A DNA stretch of 64,000 nt from NCBI GenBank assembly GCA_033852075.1, contig JAWSVC010000006.1:1-64000 (forward strand). Direction: 5' to 3'. Position 1 is the first letter of the stretch. Each line of letters opens with the position of its first letter. Of this stretch, positions 8,576 to 15,997 are shown one piece after another. Source of the stretch: QZLE01 sp033852075. Lineage in GTDB: Bacteria > Pseudomonadota > Gammaproteobacteria > QZLD01. The notes under the pieces were generated by a model that was not told the origin of the DNA, did not search any database, and saw only the letters and a list, made by a program, of their open reading frames with translations. The position numbers were made by a program, and so were the translations under genes.

Positions 8576-8870
8576 ATGGCTCTAACCGATTTAAAGATAA
8601 AGCGTACAGCTCCTCAGTTGAAAGATTTGTGGCTCACCGATGAAAAGGGGCTGCGCCTTCTCATAAAACCAAACGGTTCCCGTTATTGGCGATTGCGTTA
8701 TCGTTTTAACGGTAAGCAAAAAACTTTAGCGATTGGCGTCTATCCCGATGTGTCTCTGATATCCCGATGTGTCTCTGAAACAAGCCAGAGAAGCAAGAGA
8801 GGAAGCCCGAAAGTTAATTTCCCAAGGAACCGATCCCAGTGAAGTTAAAAAGAGGTTTAAAATCGATTAG
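8576..8870 (+). pseudogene. Tyrosine recombinase (DUF4102-type integrase), N-terminal fragment
   Basis: The frame starts MALTDLKIKRTAPQ and continues with WLTDEKGLRLLIKPNGSRYW and RYRFNGKQKTLAIGVYPDV, the arm-binding DUF4102 domain of P4-like integrases. A perfect 19-bp tandem duplication (8741-8759 and 8760-8778) shifts the frame. Removing one copy restores VSLKQAREAREEARKLISQG and then DPSEVKKRF, after which TAG ends the gene. Such integrases are about 400 residues, so the catalytic domain is missing. Its place behind the tRNA matches the usual integration target. It is a non-functional relic of a former element. Confidence 0.88.
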
Positions 8871-8976
8871 TGATTTAAAAGAACAGCTGTCGACAATCAA
8901 GGTTAATGATAAATCTGAAGCTTACCGTGAATATAAGGACTTGAATGATTGGTTGGTAGCAAATACGAGAATATAA
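8839..8976 (+). CDS. Short ORF in integrase remnant, uncertain
   Basis: A GTG-started 45-codon frame overlaps the end of the integrase remnant in another register. It encodes a charged, helix-prone peptide ending YKDLNDWLVANTRI. I do not recognise it. It could be the 3' end of another decayed gene joined here by deletion, or non-coding. There is no strong ribosome-binding site. Confidence 0.25.
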   Translation: MKLKRGLKSISDLKEQLSTIKVNDKSEAYREYKDLNDWLVANTRI

Positions 8977-8996
8977 CGATTGCAGGGGAGTATTGG

Positions 8997-9605
8997 TTAT
9001 TCCAGCATATCAATACTATGGTCTGTTTCGTCAGAGTTGAACAAATACTTAATATTATCTTTTTCATCGTCTGAAAAGTTATTCATTCCTTCTATCATTT
9101 GAATCCACTTTGATTTATCTGGCCGGTTATAGAACCATTCAAATAATGAAAACCTAAAAATTCGATGTTGCAGTATATTGCTTTGATTTAAGAAAAAATG
9201 TCTAATTTTATCATCGTCTTCAGGTGTATTGAAAAAGTAGAGAGAAGCAATCCCACCATCACAACCACGGGTTGGATCTTGATCCCAGTCATCCCTTGAA
9301 CATCTCTCATTGATCCGATCTAAAAGAAGATCAAGGGCTTTATTGTGGGGAAGTGAAAGAAGCTCTTTTTTACCTTCAACAGCGCTATTGTATATGCTTA
9401 AACATGCTTTATCTTTGTTTTTTCTGCAACTTTCAAGGATTGAATTGTTAAAAGGGAAGTCTTTTGTGAAGTAGACGAGACTGATTTTTGCAAGAGTGCT
9501 ATTAGGTAAGTCAGATAAGGGCTTCTTGTTATAAATAACCAGGATTGAAACAGTTATGCTGATAACGATTAAGAAGCTAACAGGAATAATGACTTTTTTG
9601 TTCAT
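8997..9605 (-). CDS. Hypothetical membrane-anchored protein
   Basis: I do not recognise this 202-residue protein. The ATG at 9605 is chosen over the frame opening at 9638 because AGGAG stands ten bases upstream. The N-terminus is a single signal anchor (MNKKVIIPVSFLIVISITVSIL). The rest is soluble, helix-rich and contains six or so Cys and several Trp residues, including RDDWDQDPTRGCDGG near residue 120. It lies in the decayed island behind the tRNA, divergent from the candidate toxin gene. A role as an immunity or envelope protein is possible but unsupported. Confidence 0.6.
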   Translation of the reverse strand: MNKKVIIPVSFLIVISITVSILVIYNKKPLSDLPNSTLAKISLVYFTKDFPFNNSILESCRKNKDKACLSIYNSAVEGKKELLSLPHNKALDLLLDRINERCSRDDWDQDPTRGCDGGIASLYFFNTPEDDDKIRHFFLNQSNILQHRIFRFSLFEWFYNRPDKSKWIQMIEGMNNFSDDEKDNIKYLFNSDETDHSIDMLE

Positions 9606-9698
9606 GCTGTATGATCTCCTACTACTAGTATTTTCCATGCTATCTTATAAGTAGCATTCCAGCGATCAGTTCCTAAGCCTATAGATGTCGAATGCTAT

Positions 9699-9727
9699 GT
9701 TCGTAACGAACGTGAGTCAATTATAAT
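9699..9727 (+). promoter_or_regulatory. Palindrome and -10-like hexamer before candidate toxin gene
   Basis: The 13-bp palindrome GTTCGTAACGAAC at 9699-9711 lies 10 bases before a perfect TATAAT at 9722-9727. The palindrome covers the expected -35 position, so it could be an operator. It lies between the divergent genes at 9605 and 9864. The gap of about 140 bases to the ATG weakens the assignment. Confidence 0.35.
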
Positions 9728-9863
9728 AAAGTTGTTTCTGACTAGGCACGCATAAAAGATTTATATTGCATAGTAATACCTATCTAATATATTATCACTT
9801 TAGCAAATGAGTCGATACGTACAGAAACGATCACTTAGATAACTAACTGACACTGGGGGCAAA

Positions 9864-10886
9864 ATGTCTGGAATATATTTTACACAACCTGGCGATACTT
9901 TTACTTCGATTATGCGGAAAAGATATAGAATAGTAGATCCGTTGAAAGTACAGTCAGCGCTTCAATCCACGCTATCCTTATCTGTTAACTCAAATCTTTA
10001 TATAAATGGATTGCATGCACCTATAAGACCATATGAAGTTATAGTATTTCCAAGTGATTTTGAACAAAAAGAAGAATCGCCTATCATTCTGCCATCTCAA
10101 TTCCAGTCGATTACAAAATTAAAAAGTATGCCTCAATCTGAGAAACAGGTAATAGCTGAGTTGAATACTGAAGCCGATTGGCAAACAGCCGAAGCTATAG
10201 CTGAGTGGGCAAAAGAGTATGGTTTTCTTGGTTTATCTGGTGATGCGAACACTGGTTCTGGGACAGCCATTGGTATGGCTGCACAAAAAGCAACACCTTT
10301 TGTTGATAAATTAAATCAGCTTGATAATGCTCTTGTTGAATATCGGGCAGTTGCAAATAAGGTTGGGGCAGCAAGACAAGCAGCAAAAGCGAAAGTATTA
10401 TCACTGCATAAACAGCTTAACCAGCTTTTTGGTAAAGAAATAAAAGCAATATTATTACGAAAGAGTAATGTTCCAGAAAGAAGCCCATTGATAAATCCTG
10501 ATAGAGCTATTCATATGGCTCGAAGTGGCAGAAGACCCCCAAATCTTACTAGAGCTGCAGGCGTGCAAAGTATTGGTACCTTTGCAAAGTATGCAAAACC
10601 TGTTGGTAAGGGACTTGTAGCATTAGATCTTGGATTTAGGGGCTGGAAAATATATGATGCACATCAGCGAAATCAAGATTGGTATAGAGAACTAGCGGTA
10701 CAAAGTGGTGGATTGCTAGGTGCGTCTCTTGTAGCTGGAGCCGCTTCTTTTGTCGCTGGTTTAATTGTTCTAGGACCTTTTGGTTTAGTAATTCTGCTTC
10801 TTGTTGGAGCAGCTGTTGCAATTACGGCTGATTATATTTTTCAAGATCTTGGCGGCCAGTTTTACGACTATACAAGAACTTTTTAG
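9864..10886 (+). CDS. Candidate secreted toxin: LysM-like N-terminus, C-terminal membrane hairpin
   Basis: The 340-residue product begins with a LysM-like segment (YFTQPGDTFTSIMRKRY..., about residues 4-60). A central helical region follows. Near residues 280-325 there is a long Gly/Ala-rich hydrophobic hairpin (GGLLGASLVAGAASFVAG and GPFGLVILLLVGAAVAI). LysM or similar loading domains followed by a glycine-zipper membrane hairpin occur in several membrane-damaging type VI secretion effectors. There is no signal peptide. The next gene starts two bases later and encodes a small polytopic membrane protein, the classic arrangement of a pore-forming toxin with its immunity protein. No secretion genes are in the window. 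The function is inferred from architecture and context. Confidence 0.55.
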   Translation: MSGIYFTQPGDTFTSIMRKRYRIVDPLKVQSALQSTLSLSVNSNLYINGLHAPIRPYEVIVFPSDFEQKEESPIILPSQFQSITKLKSMPQSEKQVIAELNTEADWQTAEAIAEWAKEYGFLGLSGDANTGSGTAIGMAAQKATPFVDKLNQLDNALVEYRAVANKVGAARQAAKAKVLSLHKQLNQLFGKEIKAILLRKSNVPERSPLINPDRAIHMARSGRRPPNLTRAAGVQSIGTFAKYAKPVGKGLVALDLGFRGWKIYDAHQRNQDWYRELAVQSGGLLGASLVAGAASFVAGLIVLGPFGLVILLLVGAAVAITADYIFQDLGGQFYDYTRTF

Positions 10887-10888
10887 CA

Positions 10889-11314
10889 ATGAACTTATTT
10901 AAGGAAATCATTTTTTGGGGGACGGCAATTAGTGGTGTTTTAGGGATAGGTTCATATACGTACTTATTCCCTTTGTATTACTTCTTGTTCATGAAAAAAC
11001 TTGATAAGTATTACTTAAATACCAAAGCAGTAGAACACCCCTTTTTCCCCAAAAGCATTTTTCTCAGAATGATGTTTTATTGTAGCAGTATTGTTTTTCA
11101 GAAAATCGCCTTAAAAGGCGCACTAAATGACCAGTTTTTTGAAGGAGACTATCCAAGAAATCATTGTTCTACGCTACAAATATTATTAGCTCATTATTGC
11201 GCTATTACAATTTCTATAGCCATTTTATTTATTGTTATTGCTACCATATTTGATTTCGTAATTGTTCCATTAGCAGGTATTTCTCCCATATTTGGAAATG
11301 CCTCTCCATCTTGA
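10889..11314 (+). CDS. Small multi-pass membrane protein, candidate immunity protein
   Basis: This 141-residue protein has a hydrophobic N-terminal region (IIFWGTAISGVLGIGSYTYLFPLYYFLF), a short amphipathic middle, and a second long hydrophobic stretch near residues 98-130 (AITISIAILFIVIATIFDFVIVPL). It starts two bases after the stop of the candidate membrane toxin gene, so the two are almost certainly co-transcribed. Immunity proteins to membrane-inserting toxins are typically small inner-membrane proteins like this. I do not recognise a family by sequence. The last four bases overlap the Vsr fragment. Confidence 0.55.
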   Translation: MNLFKEIIFWGTAISGVLGIGSYTYLFPLYYFLFMKKLDKYYLNTKAVEHPFFPKSIFLRMMFYCSSIVFQKIALKGALNDQFFEGDYPRNHCSTLQILLAHYCAITISIAILFIVIATIFDFVIVPLAGISPIFGNASPS

Positions 11315-11520
11315 TGAATGAATTTATAAAACAATTCCTTGATTATGGTTCTGCTGTTGAGTTTTGGAAAGAAAAGCTGGATAAAAATGTTGAAAGAGAT
11401 CGTAAAAATATCCATGATTTGGAAAACTTGGGATGGAAAGTTATTGTTATATGGGCATGTGAGATAAATGAAAAAAATCTGGTCGCACTAGCTGAAAAAG
11501 TGGCTGCCAACTTGAGTTAG
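11311..11520 (+). pseudogene. Vsr very-short-patch-repair endonuclease, C-terminal fragment
   Basis: Residues from EFWKEKLDKNVERDRKNI to GWKVIVIWACEI closely match the C-terminal third of Vsr endonucleases, which nick beside T:G mismatches arising from deaminated 5-methylcytosine. Vsr is about 130-150 residues; only about 50 are here, and the N-terminal catalytic part is absent. The first 15 residues of the frame do not look like Vsr and may come from a fusion junction. The fragment implies that a Vsr gene, usually linked to a cytosine-5 methyltransferase, was once here. Confidence 0.75.
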
Positions 11521-11533
11521 AGAATTTAGTTAT

Positions 11534-11686
11534 TTAGACAGATATCTCCGCACTTCTATCATAAAACTCTTTCCCTTTATCCTCGTTGCAGGCAAAAGCA
11601 ATCATTTCTATTTCAGCAATGGCATTCAAACCAGTCTTGATAGATTTAATCTCATTATAGATTTTCCTGTTTATGAATGAGTCGGT
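11534..11686 (-). pseudogene. 3' fragment of an unrecognised gene
   Basis: A 50-codon open stretch on the minus strand ends at TAA and encodes TDSFINRKIYNEIKSIKTGL followed by a helical, Glu-rich end. It has no start codon or ribosome-binding site and is closed by a stop upstream. Its composition looks like real protein, so I read it as the tail of a lost gene in the decayed island. I cannot name the family. Confidence 0.35.
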
Positions 11687-11710
11687 TCAACCAACTGATT
11701 TGTAGCAGTT

Positions 11711-12712
11711 TTAATCTAACAGCGGCTCAATTTTCTTGAAAAATTCATACCCTTTTTCCTTTCCTTCTTCTGTTCCATCCTGCGAGAAAAAGTTAAGCTG
11801 GTCAATTAATGATTCTTTCACTTTTTGTGCAATAAACAGTTGGAAAGGTTCACTATCCCCTCCAGTGAGCACACCACAATAATTTGAAAGTATAGAGTAA
11901 TACTCTCTACGCTTATTCATTTCAGAATCAATAACAGTTACAGGATATCCATGTTGAAATAGATACAGGTTCATTATTAACCTTGATGTACGACCATTTC
12001 CATCAATAAACGGATGAATATTTACAAATTTTTGATGTAAGTGTGCAGCCATTTCCACAGGGTGCATAGAGTTTTTGTTATCTTCAAAAAAGCGGAAAAA
12101 GTCCTCTATCAATTTTGGCAATATATAGGGTTGAGGAAATTCATGTTTACTACCATCCTGCTGCATTACAAATACAGGTTGTTTTCTATATTGCCCTGCT
12201 TGCTCGTCTTGAATTCCCTTTAATATTAAGGAGTGAATGTTTTTTATTTCACGCTCAGATAGTTCTATTTCATGCTTTGCAAGATCACGAATATAATGAA
12301 TAGCCTCTTGATGATTTATTGCTTCCAAATGATCAACAAGTGGTTTTCCACCAATAGTTAAACCTGTATTAATTACCTGTTCGGTTTCCCCCAGTGTTAA
12401 TGAATTACCCTCAATACAATTTGATTCATAGGTGTATTTAATATCCAGCTCTTGATTCAGATTTTTAAGCATACTGCCATTAAACGGCCTAAAACTATCA
12501 AGGCAATCTTTAAGTTCTGTTAATTGATTATATAATTCAGGCAGATTATCTGTTTCAGGCCAAATTTTAAGCAGATCTAATTGTGCATTATATTTTCCAG
12601 TATTATTCATAATATCCATAAGTGATGAATTAAAACGCTCTTTTAAAATGAGAAGCTTGTTTTTTTGCTCTTCATTTAATTTGGGCTGAGATTTTGGAGT
12701 ATTTACTGTCAT
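11711..12712 (-). CDS. Fic-domain protein, class II (N-terminal inhibitory motif)
   Basis: Fic enzymes transfer AMP or other phosphate-containing groups to target protein hydroxyls. The core motif HPFIDGNGRTSR near residue 230 has all catalytic residues. The inhibitory motif SNCIEGN near residue 95 fits (S/T)xxxE(G/N) and lies N-terminal to the Fic core, which makes this class II, with autoinhibition by the motif Glu. A helical N-terminal region (about 1-90) precedes the Fic fold. The ATG at 12712 is preferred over a TTG at 12757; neither has a strong ribosome-binding site. It stands alone, divergent from iscR. Its target is unknown; no antitoxin is needed for this class. Confidence 0.9.
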   Translation of the reverse strand: MTVNTPKSQPKLNEEQKNKLLILKERFNSSLMDIMNNTGKYNAQLDLLKIWPETDNLPELYNQLTELKDCLDSFRPFNGSMLKNLNQELDIKYTYESNCIEGNSLTLGETEQVINTGLTIGGKPLVDHLEAINHQEAIHYIRDLAKHEIELSEREIKNIHSLILKGIQDEQAGQYRKQPVFVMQQDGSKHEFPQPYILPKLIEDFFRFFEDNKNSMHPVEMAAHLHQKFVNIHPFIDGNGRTSRLIMNLYLFQHGYPVTVIDSEMNKRREYYSILSNYCGVLTGGDSEPFQLFIAQKVKESLIDQLNFFSQDGTEEGKEKGYEFFKKIEPLLD

Positions 12713-12832
12713 GATCGATAATGTTCTTTGAGTTTTTATAAACGTTAAGTTTATCAATAAAATAAATATTTACTTAGCGGTTTTGTTCAATTTTATAATA
12801 AGAGAAAATCGGGTTTCGTCAAATAATAGTGT

Positions 12833-12864
12833 AATTTAAAACCGAAACGAGCCGGTTTTAAATT
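12833..12864. repeat. 11-bp inverted repeat between fic and iscR
   Basis: AATTTAAAACC at 12833-12843 and GGTTTTAAATT at 12854-12864 are perfect arms around a 10-base loop. The site lies in the divergent promoter region of fic and iscR. It could be an operator or a weak hairpin; there is no T-tract to make it a terminator. Confidence 0.5.
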
Positions 12865-12961
12865 GGGTGTTATCTTATTTATTAATAAAATGACTTAACG
12901 GCTGCTGGTGTGATTATAAAAACTCAAACGTATTAATCACAAAAAGATTGCATCGAAACTT

Positions 12962-12986
12962 ATATCTGACTAAAATAGTCAAGTAT
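12962..12986 (+). promoter_or_regulatory. IscR type 1 operator upstream of iscR
   Basis: The 25-bp site contains CTGACTA and TAGTCAAG half-sites separated by AAA and flanked by ATA and TAT. It agrees with the published type 1 consensus bound by Fe-S-loaded IscR at all but one position (T instead of C/G at position 4). It begins 46 bases before the iscR ATG, where autorepression is expected. Confidence 0.85.
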
Positions 12987-13007
12987 ATGGTTCGTGGAGC
13001 AATCCTC

Positions 13008-13466
13008 ATGAAGTTAACAACAAAAGGTAGATATGCCGTATCGGCGATGCTTGATCTGGCCAAGTATAATCATACGGGCCCGGTGAGTCTTAATGATATT
13101 TCCAGGCGAGAAGATATATCCTTGTCTTATCTTGAGCAAATCTTTACTAAATTACGTAAGGCAGATTTAGTAAAGAGTGTTCGTGGTCCTGGTGGTGGAT
13201 ATAAGCTTGCACATGAAGCTGAAAAAATATCTGTAGCCAACGTTATAGATTCGGTTGGTGAAGATGTGGACCTATGTTGTTGTGGTGATAGTAGTGATGC
13301 TGATGAAAGGCAGGTATGCTTTACTCACAAACTTTGGAGTGGATTAACTCTTTTAATGCGCAAATATTTGGAAAGTGTAACTTTGCAAGAATTACTAGAC
13401 CCGGAAGTTGAGTTTAGCGGCAGAATAAGGATAGAGCCCGGCAAAAAAGTATCTGGAGAAAAGTAA
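13008..13466 (+). CDS. iscR: Fe-S cluster regulator IscR
   Basis: IscR is a Rrf2-family repressor that senses Fe-S status through its own [2Fe-2S] cluster. The 152-residue product starts MKLTTKGRYAVSAMLDLA; an upstream frame opening at 12948 is rejected because GTGGAG precedes the ATG at 13008 and homologues start here. The winged helix includes SLSYLEQIFTKLRKADLVKS, with Glu43 conserved. Of the E. coli cluster ligands, Cys92, Cys104 and His107 are present (CCCGDS..., QVCFTHKLW), but position 98 is Ala, not Cys; Cys90 and Cys91 are adjacent to Cys92. It overlaps iscS by one base. Confidence 0.95.
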   Translation: MKLTTKGRYAVSAMLDLAKYNHTGPVSLNDISRREDISLSYLEQIFTKLRKADLVKSVRGPGGGYKLAHEAEKISVANVIDSVGEDVDLCCCGDSSDADERQVCFTHKLWSGLTLLMRKYLESVTLQELLDPEVEFSGRIRIEPGKKVSGEK

Positions 13467-14689
13467 TGACTGATATAAAATTCCCTATCTATTTAGACTA
13501 TGCAGCCACAACCCCAGTTGATTCACGTGTTGCAGAAAAAATGATGAATTATCTGACAATGGATGGCTGTTTTGGTAACCCAGCATCAAGATCTCATGAA
13601 TTTGGTTGGAAGGCCGAAGAGGCTGTTGAGAATGCACGCAAAGAGGTTGCGCAGTTGGTTAACGCTGACCCAAGAGAGATTGTTTGGACTTCTGGTGCAA
13701 CAGAATCGGATAATTTGGCAATAAAGGGTGCTGCAAAATTCTATCGTAAAAAAGGTAATCATATTATTACTTGTAAAACTGAGCACAAAGCGGTTTTAGA
13801 TACCTGCAGGCAGTTAGAGAGAGAAGGTTTTGAGGTAACATATTTAGAGCCGGAATCAAGCGGTCTAATTGATTTGGAAAAGCTTAAGGCTGCGATAACT
13901 GAACAAACAATTCTTATCTCAATAATGCACGTAAATAATGAGATTGGTGTGATTCAGGATATAAAAGCAATCGGTGAGATTGCCAAAGAAAATAAAGTCT
14001 TATTTCATATTGATGCGGCGCAAAGTGCCGGCAAGATTATGCTAGATGTAAATGAGATAAATGTAGATATGATCTCGTTTAGCGCCCACAAGATATATGG
14101 TCCCAAAGGGATTGGTGCTCTTTACGTAAAAAGAAAACCACGTGTAAGACTTGAGGCTATCATTCATGGGGGCGGGCATGAGCGTGGTATGCGTTCCGGA
14201 ACCCTGCCAACTCATCAGATTGTTGGGATGGGAGAAGCGTTTCGTCTGGCTCGTCTGGAAATGGAACAGGATTACCAAAAGTTAAAGAATTTCAAACGCA
14301 CCCTATGGGAGCAAATAAGTGATATGGAAGAGATTTATCTAAATGGAGATTTAGATAATGGATCGCCAAACATACTCAACGTGAGCTTCAATTTTATTGA
14401 AGGTGAGTCTTTGGTGATGGCACTGAAGGAACTAGCTGTATCAACTGGTTCTGCATGTACTTCAGCAAGTCTGGAACCAAGTTACGTTCTTAGAGCACTA
14501 GGTAGAAGTGATGAGCTTGCGCATAGTTCAATCCGTTTTAGTTTTGGACGCTTTACTACGCAAGAAGAGGTGGAATATACCGCAAGTATCATCAAAGGAC
14601 AGGTTGCGAAACTAAGAGATCTGTCACCGCTTTGGGAAATGTATAAAGATGGAATAGATCTGTCACAAGTACAATGGCACGAACACTAG
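13466..14689 (+). CDS. iscS: Cysteine desulfurase IscS
   Basis: IscS is a pyridoxal-phosphate enzyme that takes sulfur from cysteine and passes it as persulfide to IscU and to tRNA thiolation enzymes. The 407-residue protein has His107 (TEHKAV), the cofactor Lys209 in SFSAHKIYGPKG, and the mobile catalytic Cys331 in STGSACTSASLEPSYVL. The C-terminal end (WKEM-like LWEMYKDGIDL followed by SQVQWHEH) matches group I IscS proteins. The start ATG overlaps the stop of iscR, and iscU follows after 38 bases. Control is expected through the IscR site at 12962. Confidence 0.98.
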   Translation: MTDIKFPIYLDYAATTPVDSRVAEKMMNYLTMDGCFGNPASRSHEFGWKAEEAVENARKEVAQLVNADPREIVWTSGATESDNLAIKGAAKFYRKKGNHIITCKTEHKAVLDTCRQLEREGFEVTYLEPESSGLIDLEKLKAAITEQTILISIMHVNNEIGVIQDIKAIGEIAKENKVLFHIDAAQSAGKIMLDVNEINVDMISFSAHKIYGPKGIGALYVKRKPRVRLEAIIHGGGHERGMRSGTLPTHQIVGMGEAFRLARLEMEQDYQKLKNFKRTLWEQISDMEEIYLNGDLDNGSPNILNVSFNFIEGESLVMALKELAVSTGSACTSASLEPSYVLRALGRSDELAHSSIRFSFGRFTTQEEVEYTASIIKGQVAKLRDLSPLWEMYKDGIDLSQVQWHEH

Positions 14690-14727
14690 CTAATTTAAAC
14701 TGATAGAATCAGTGAGAGGTTGAAATT

Positions 14728-15105
14728 ATGTATAGCGATAAAGTAATTGAACACTACGAACATCCGCGCAATGTAGGTTCCTTTGATAAAGATGATGCTC
14801 ATGTAGGAACAGGTATGATTGGTTCACCAAGTTGTGGTGACGTAATGAAACTGCAGATTAAAGTAAGCGACGAAGGTATCATTGAAGACGCATGTTTTAA
14901 AACCTATGGCTGTGGTTCAGCTATTGCTTCAAGCTCACTTCTAACCGAGTGGCTAAAAGGCAAAACTCTGGAAGAAGCGAAGGCAATTAAAAACGTTGAG
15001 ATTGCTAAAGAGTTAGAACTTCCGCCAGTAAAGATTCACTGCTCAGTTTTAGCAGAGGATTCTGTAAAGGCAGCGATTGAAGATTACGAAAGAAAGCAAG
15101 GCTAA
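14728..15105 (+). CDS. iscU: Fe-S scaffold protein IscU
   Basis: IscU is the scaffold on which Fe-S clusters are assembled. The 125-residue product carries Cys36 and Asp38 (SPSCGDVM), Cys62 (YGCGSA), His104 and Cys105 (KIHCSVLAEDSV). The LPPVK motif recognised by the HscA chaperone is intact at residues 98-102. A GAGAGG ribosome-binding site precedes the ATG. It follows iscS, but unlike the common order iscRSUA-hscBA-fdx, the next gene is fdx. The intact LPPVK suggests that hscBA exist elsewhere in the genome. Confidence 0.98.
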   Translation: MYSDKVIEHYEHPRNVGSFDKDDAHVGTGMIGSPSCGDVMKLQIKVSDEGIIEDACFKTYGCGSAIASSSLLTEWLKGKTLEEAKAIKNVEIAKELELPPVKIHCSVLAEDSVKAAIEDYERKQG

Positions 15106-15141
15106 TCTAAACAGGGAACTAAGTTTTATCAGGAGAAAAGC

Positions 15142-15480
15142 ATGCCGAAGATGAAGGTATTGCCACATCCAAAGTTTTGCCCAGAAGGGGCGGAATTTGA
15201 TGTGCAAGCAGGCACAACAGTATTAGATGCCTTGTTGGAAAACCATATCGAGCTGGAGCATGCATGTGAAAAATCATGTGCCTGCGCAACCTGCCACCTA
15301 TATATTCGTGAAGGGTTCGATTCGCTGAGTGAGATATCCGACCAGGAAGATGACTTTTTGGAAAAGGCCTGGGGGTTAGAACCGGATTCAAGATTGTCTT
15401 GCCAGTCGGTGGTTGATGATGAGGATCTTGTCGTTGAAATACCAAAATACACCCTTAACCAAGTCGGCGAACACTCTTAA
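15142..15480 (+). CDS. fdx: [2Fe-2S] ferredoxin of the Isc system
   Basis: This adrenodoxin-type ferredoxin supplies electrons for cluster assembly. The 112-residue protein has the ligand Cys residues 42, 48, 51 and 87 with the standard spacing (CEKSCACATC ... RLSCQS), plus the extra Cys46 also common in Isc ferredoxins. It starts at ATG after AGGAG, 36 bases after iscU, and is the last gene of the cluster. A large imperfect hairpin region follows and may end the transcript. Confidence 0.96.
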   Translation: MPKMKVLPHPKFCPEGAEFDVQAGTTVLDALLENHIELEHACEKSCACATCHLYIREGFDSLSEISDQEDDFLEKAWGLEPDSRLSCQSVVDDEDLVVEIPKYTLNQVGEHS

Positions 15481-15890
15481 AGCTACTGCGCTTGCTTATG
15501 CTTTGTTAAAAAGTATTTCAAAACTGCTCACATAACAAAGCGTATGCTCCGCGTATTTGAAATACTTTTTGCCTTGCCTAAGCTTCGCTCATAACGCTTT
15601 AATAAATTTGTGCCTATTTCCCCAATATCTTTGTTGCAATTAGCTAAAAAATGAGTCGCGCACCACATTGTGCGGCTCTCCTGAGCGTAGCCGAAGTCTC
15701 ATTGATTCTATTAAATTTTTCTTGACCCTTCGGCTACGCTCAGGGAGCTTGAAAAATTTAAGTCTAAAACTAACCACTTCGCCTAAAAAAAATTGTCTGA
15801 CAGCGCTTTCCAGCAATTTGCAATATTTTCCCCGGACAGTAGTGGGCGTAGGCTGGTATCCAGAATAGATTTACTTCTTTATGTTCAATT
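15481..15890. repeat. Composite dispersed-repeat region after fdx
   Basis: No gene is supported in this 500-base gap. AAAAAGTATTTCAAA (15508-15522) and TTTGAAATACTTTTT (15556-15570) are perfect 15-bp inverted arms. At 15600-15640, CCCCAATATCTTTGTTGCAA and flanks recur almost identically at 52077-52116. At 15676-15760, CCTGAGCGTAGCCGAAG and CTTCGGCTACGCTCAGG form an inverted pair that recurs at 40525, 44042 and 52413. At 15843-15866 a degenerate GTAGGCTGGTATCCAGAA copy of the GGCCGGTATCCAG family occurs. Confidence 0.8.
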
Positions 15891-15997
15891 AAAGTCTTTC
15901 CTTGCTCGGTTGTTTATTTTTGATAAAATGCGCTAACAATTTCATAACGACATATGATGTATTCCAAAATTATTTGGAAAAAAAAGGGGGAGTTAAT

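Noticed and set aside
8423..12900. Search for a second copy of the tRNA-Leu 3' end as the far attachment site of the island
   Set aside because: No copy of the tRNA 3' end was found in this stretch, so the island boundary cannot be placed.
15668..15868. A 66-codon frame after fdx
   Set aside because: It lies wholly within dispersed repeats and has no protein-like composition.
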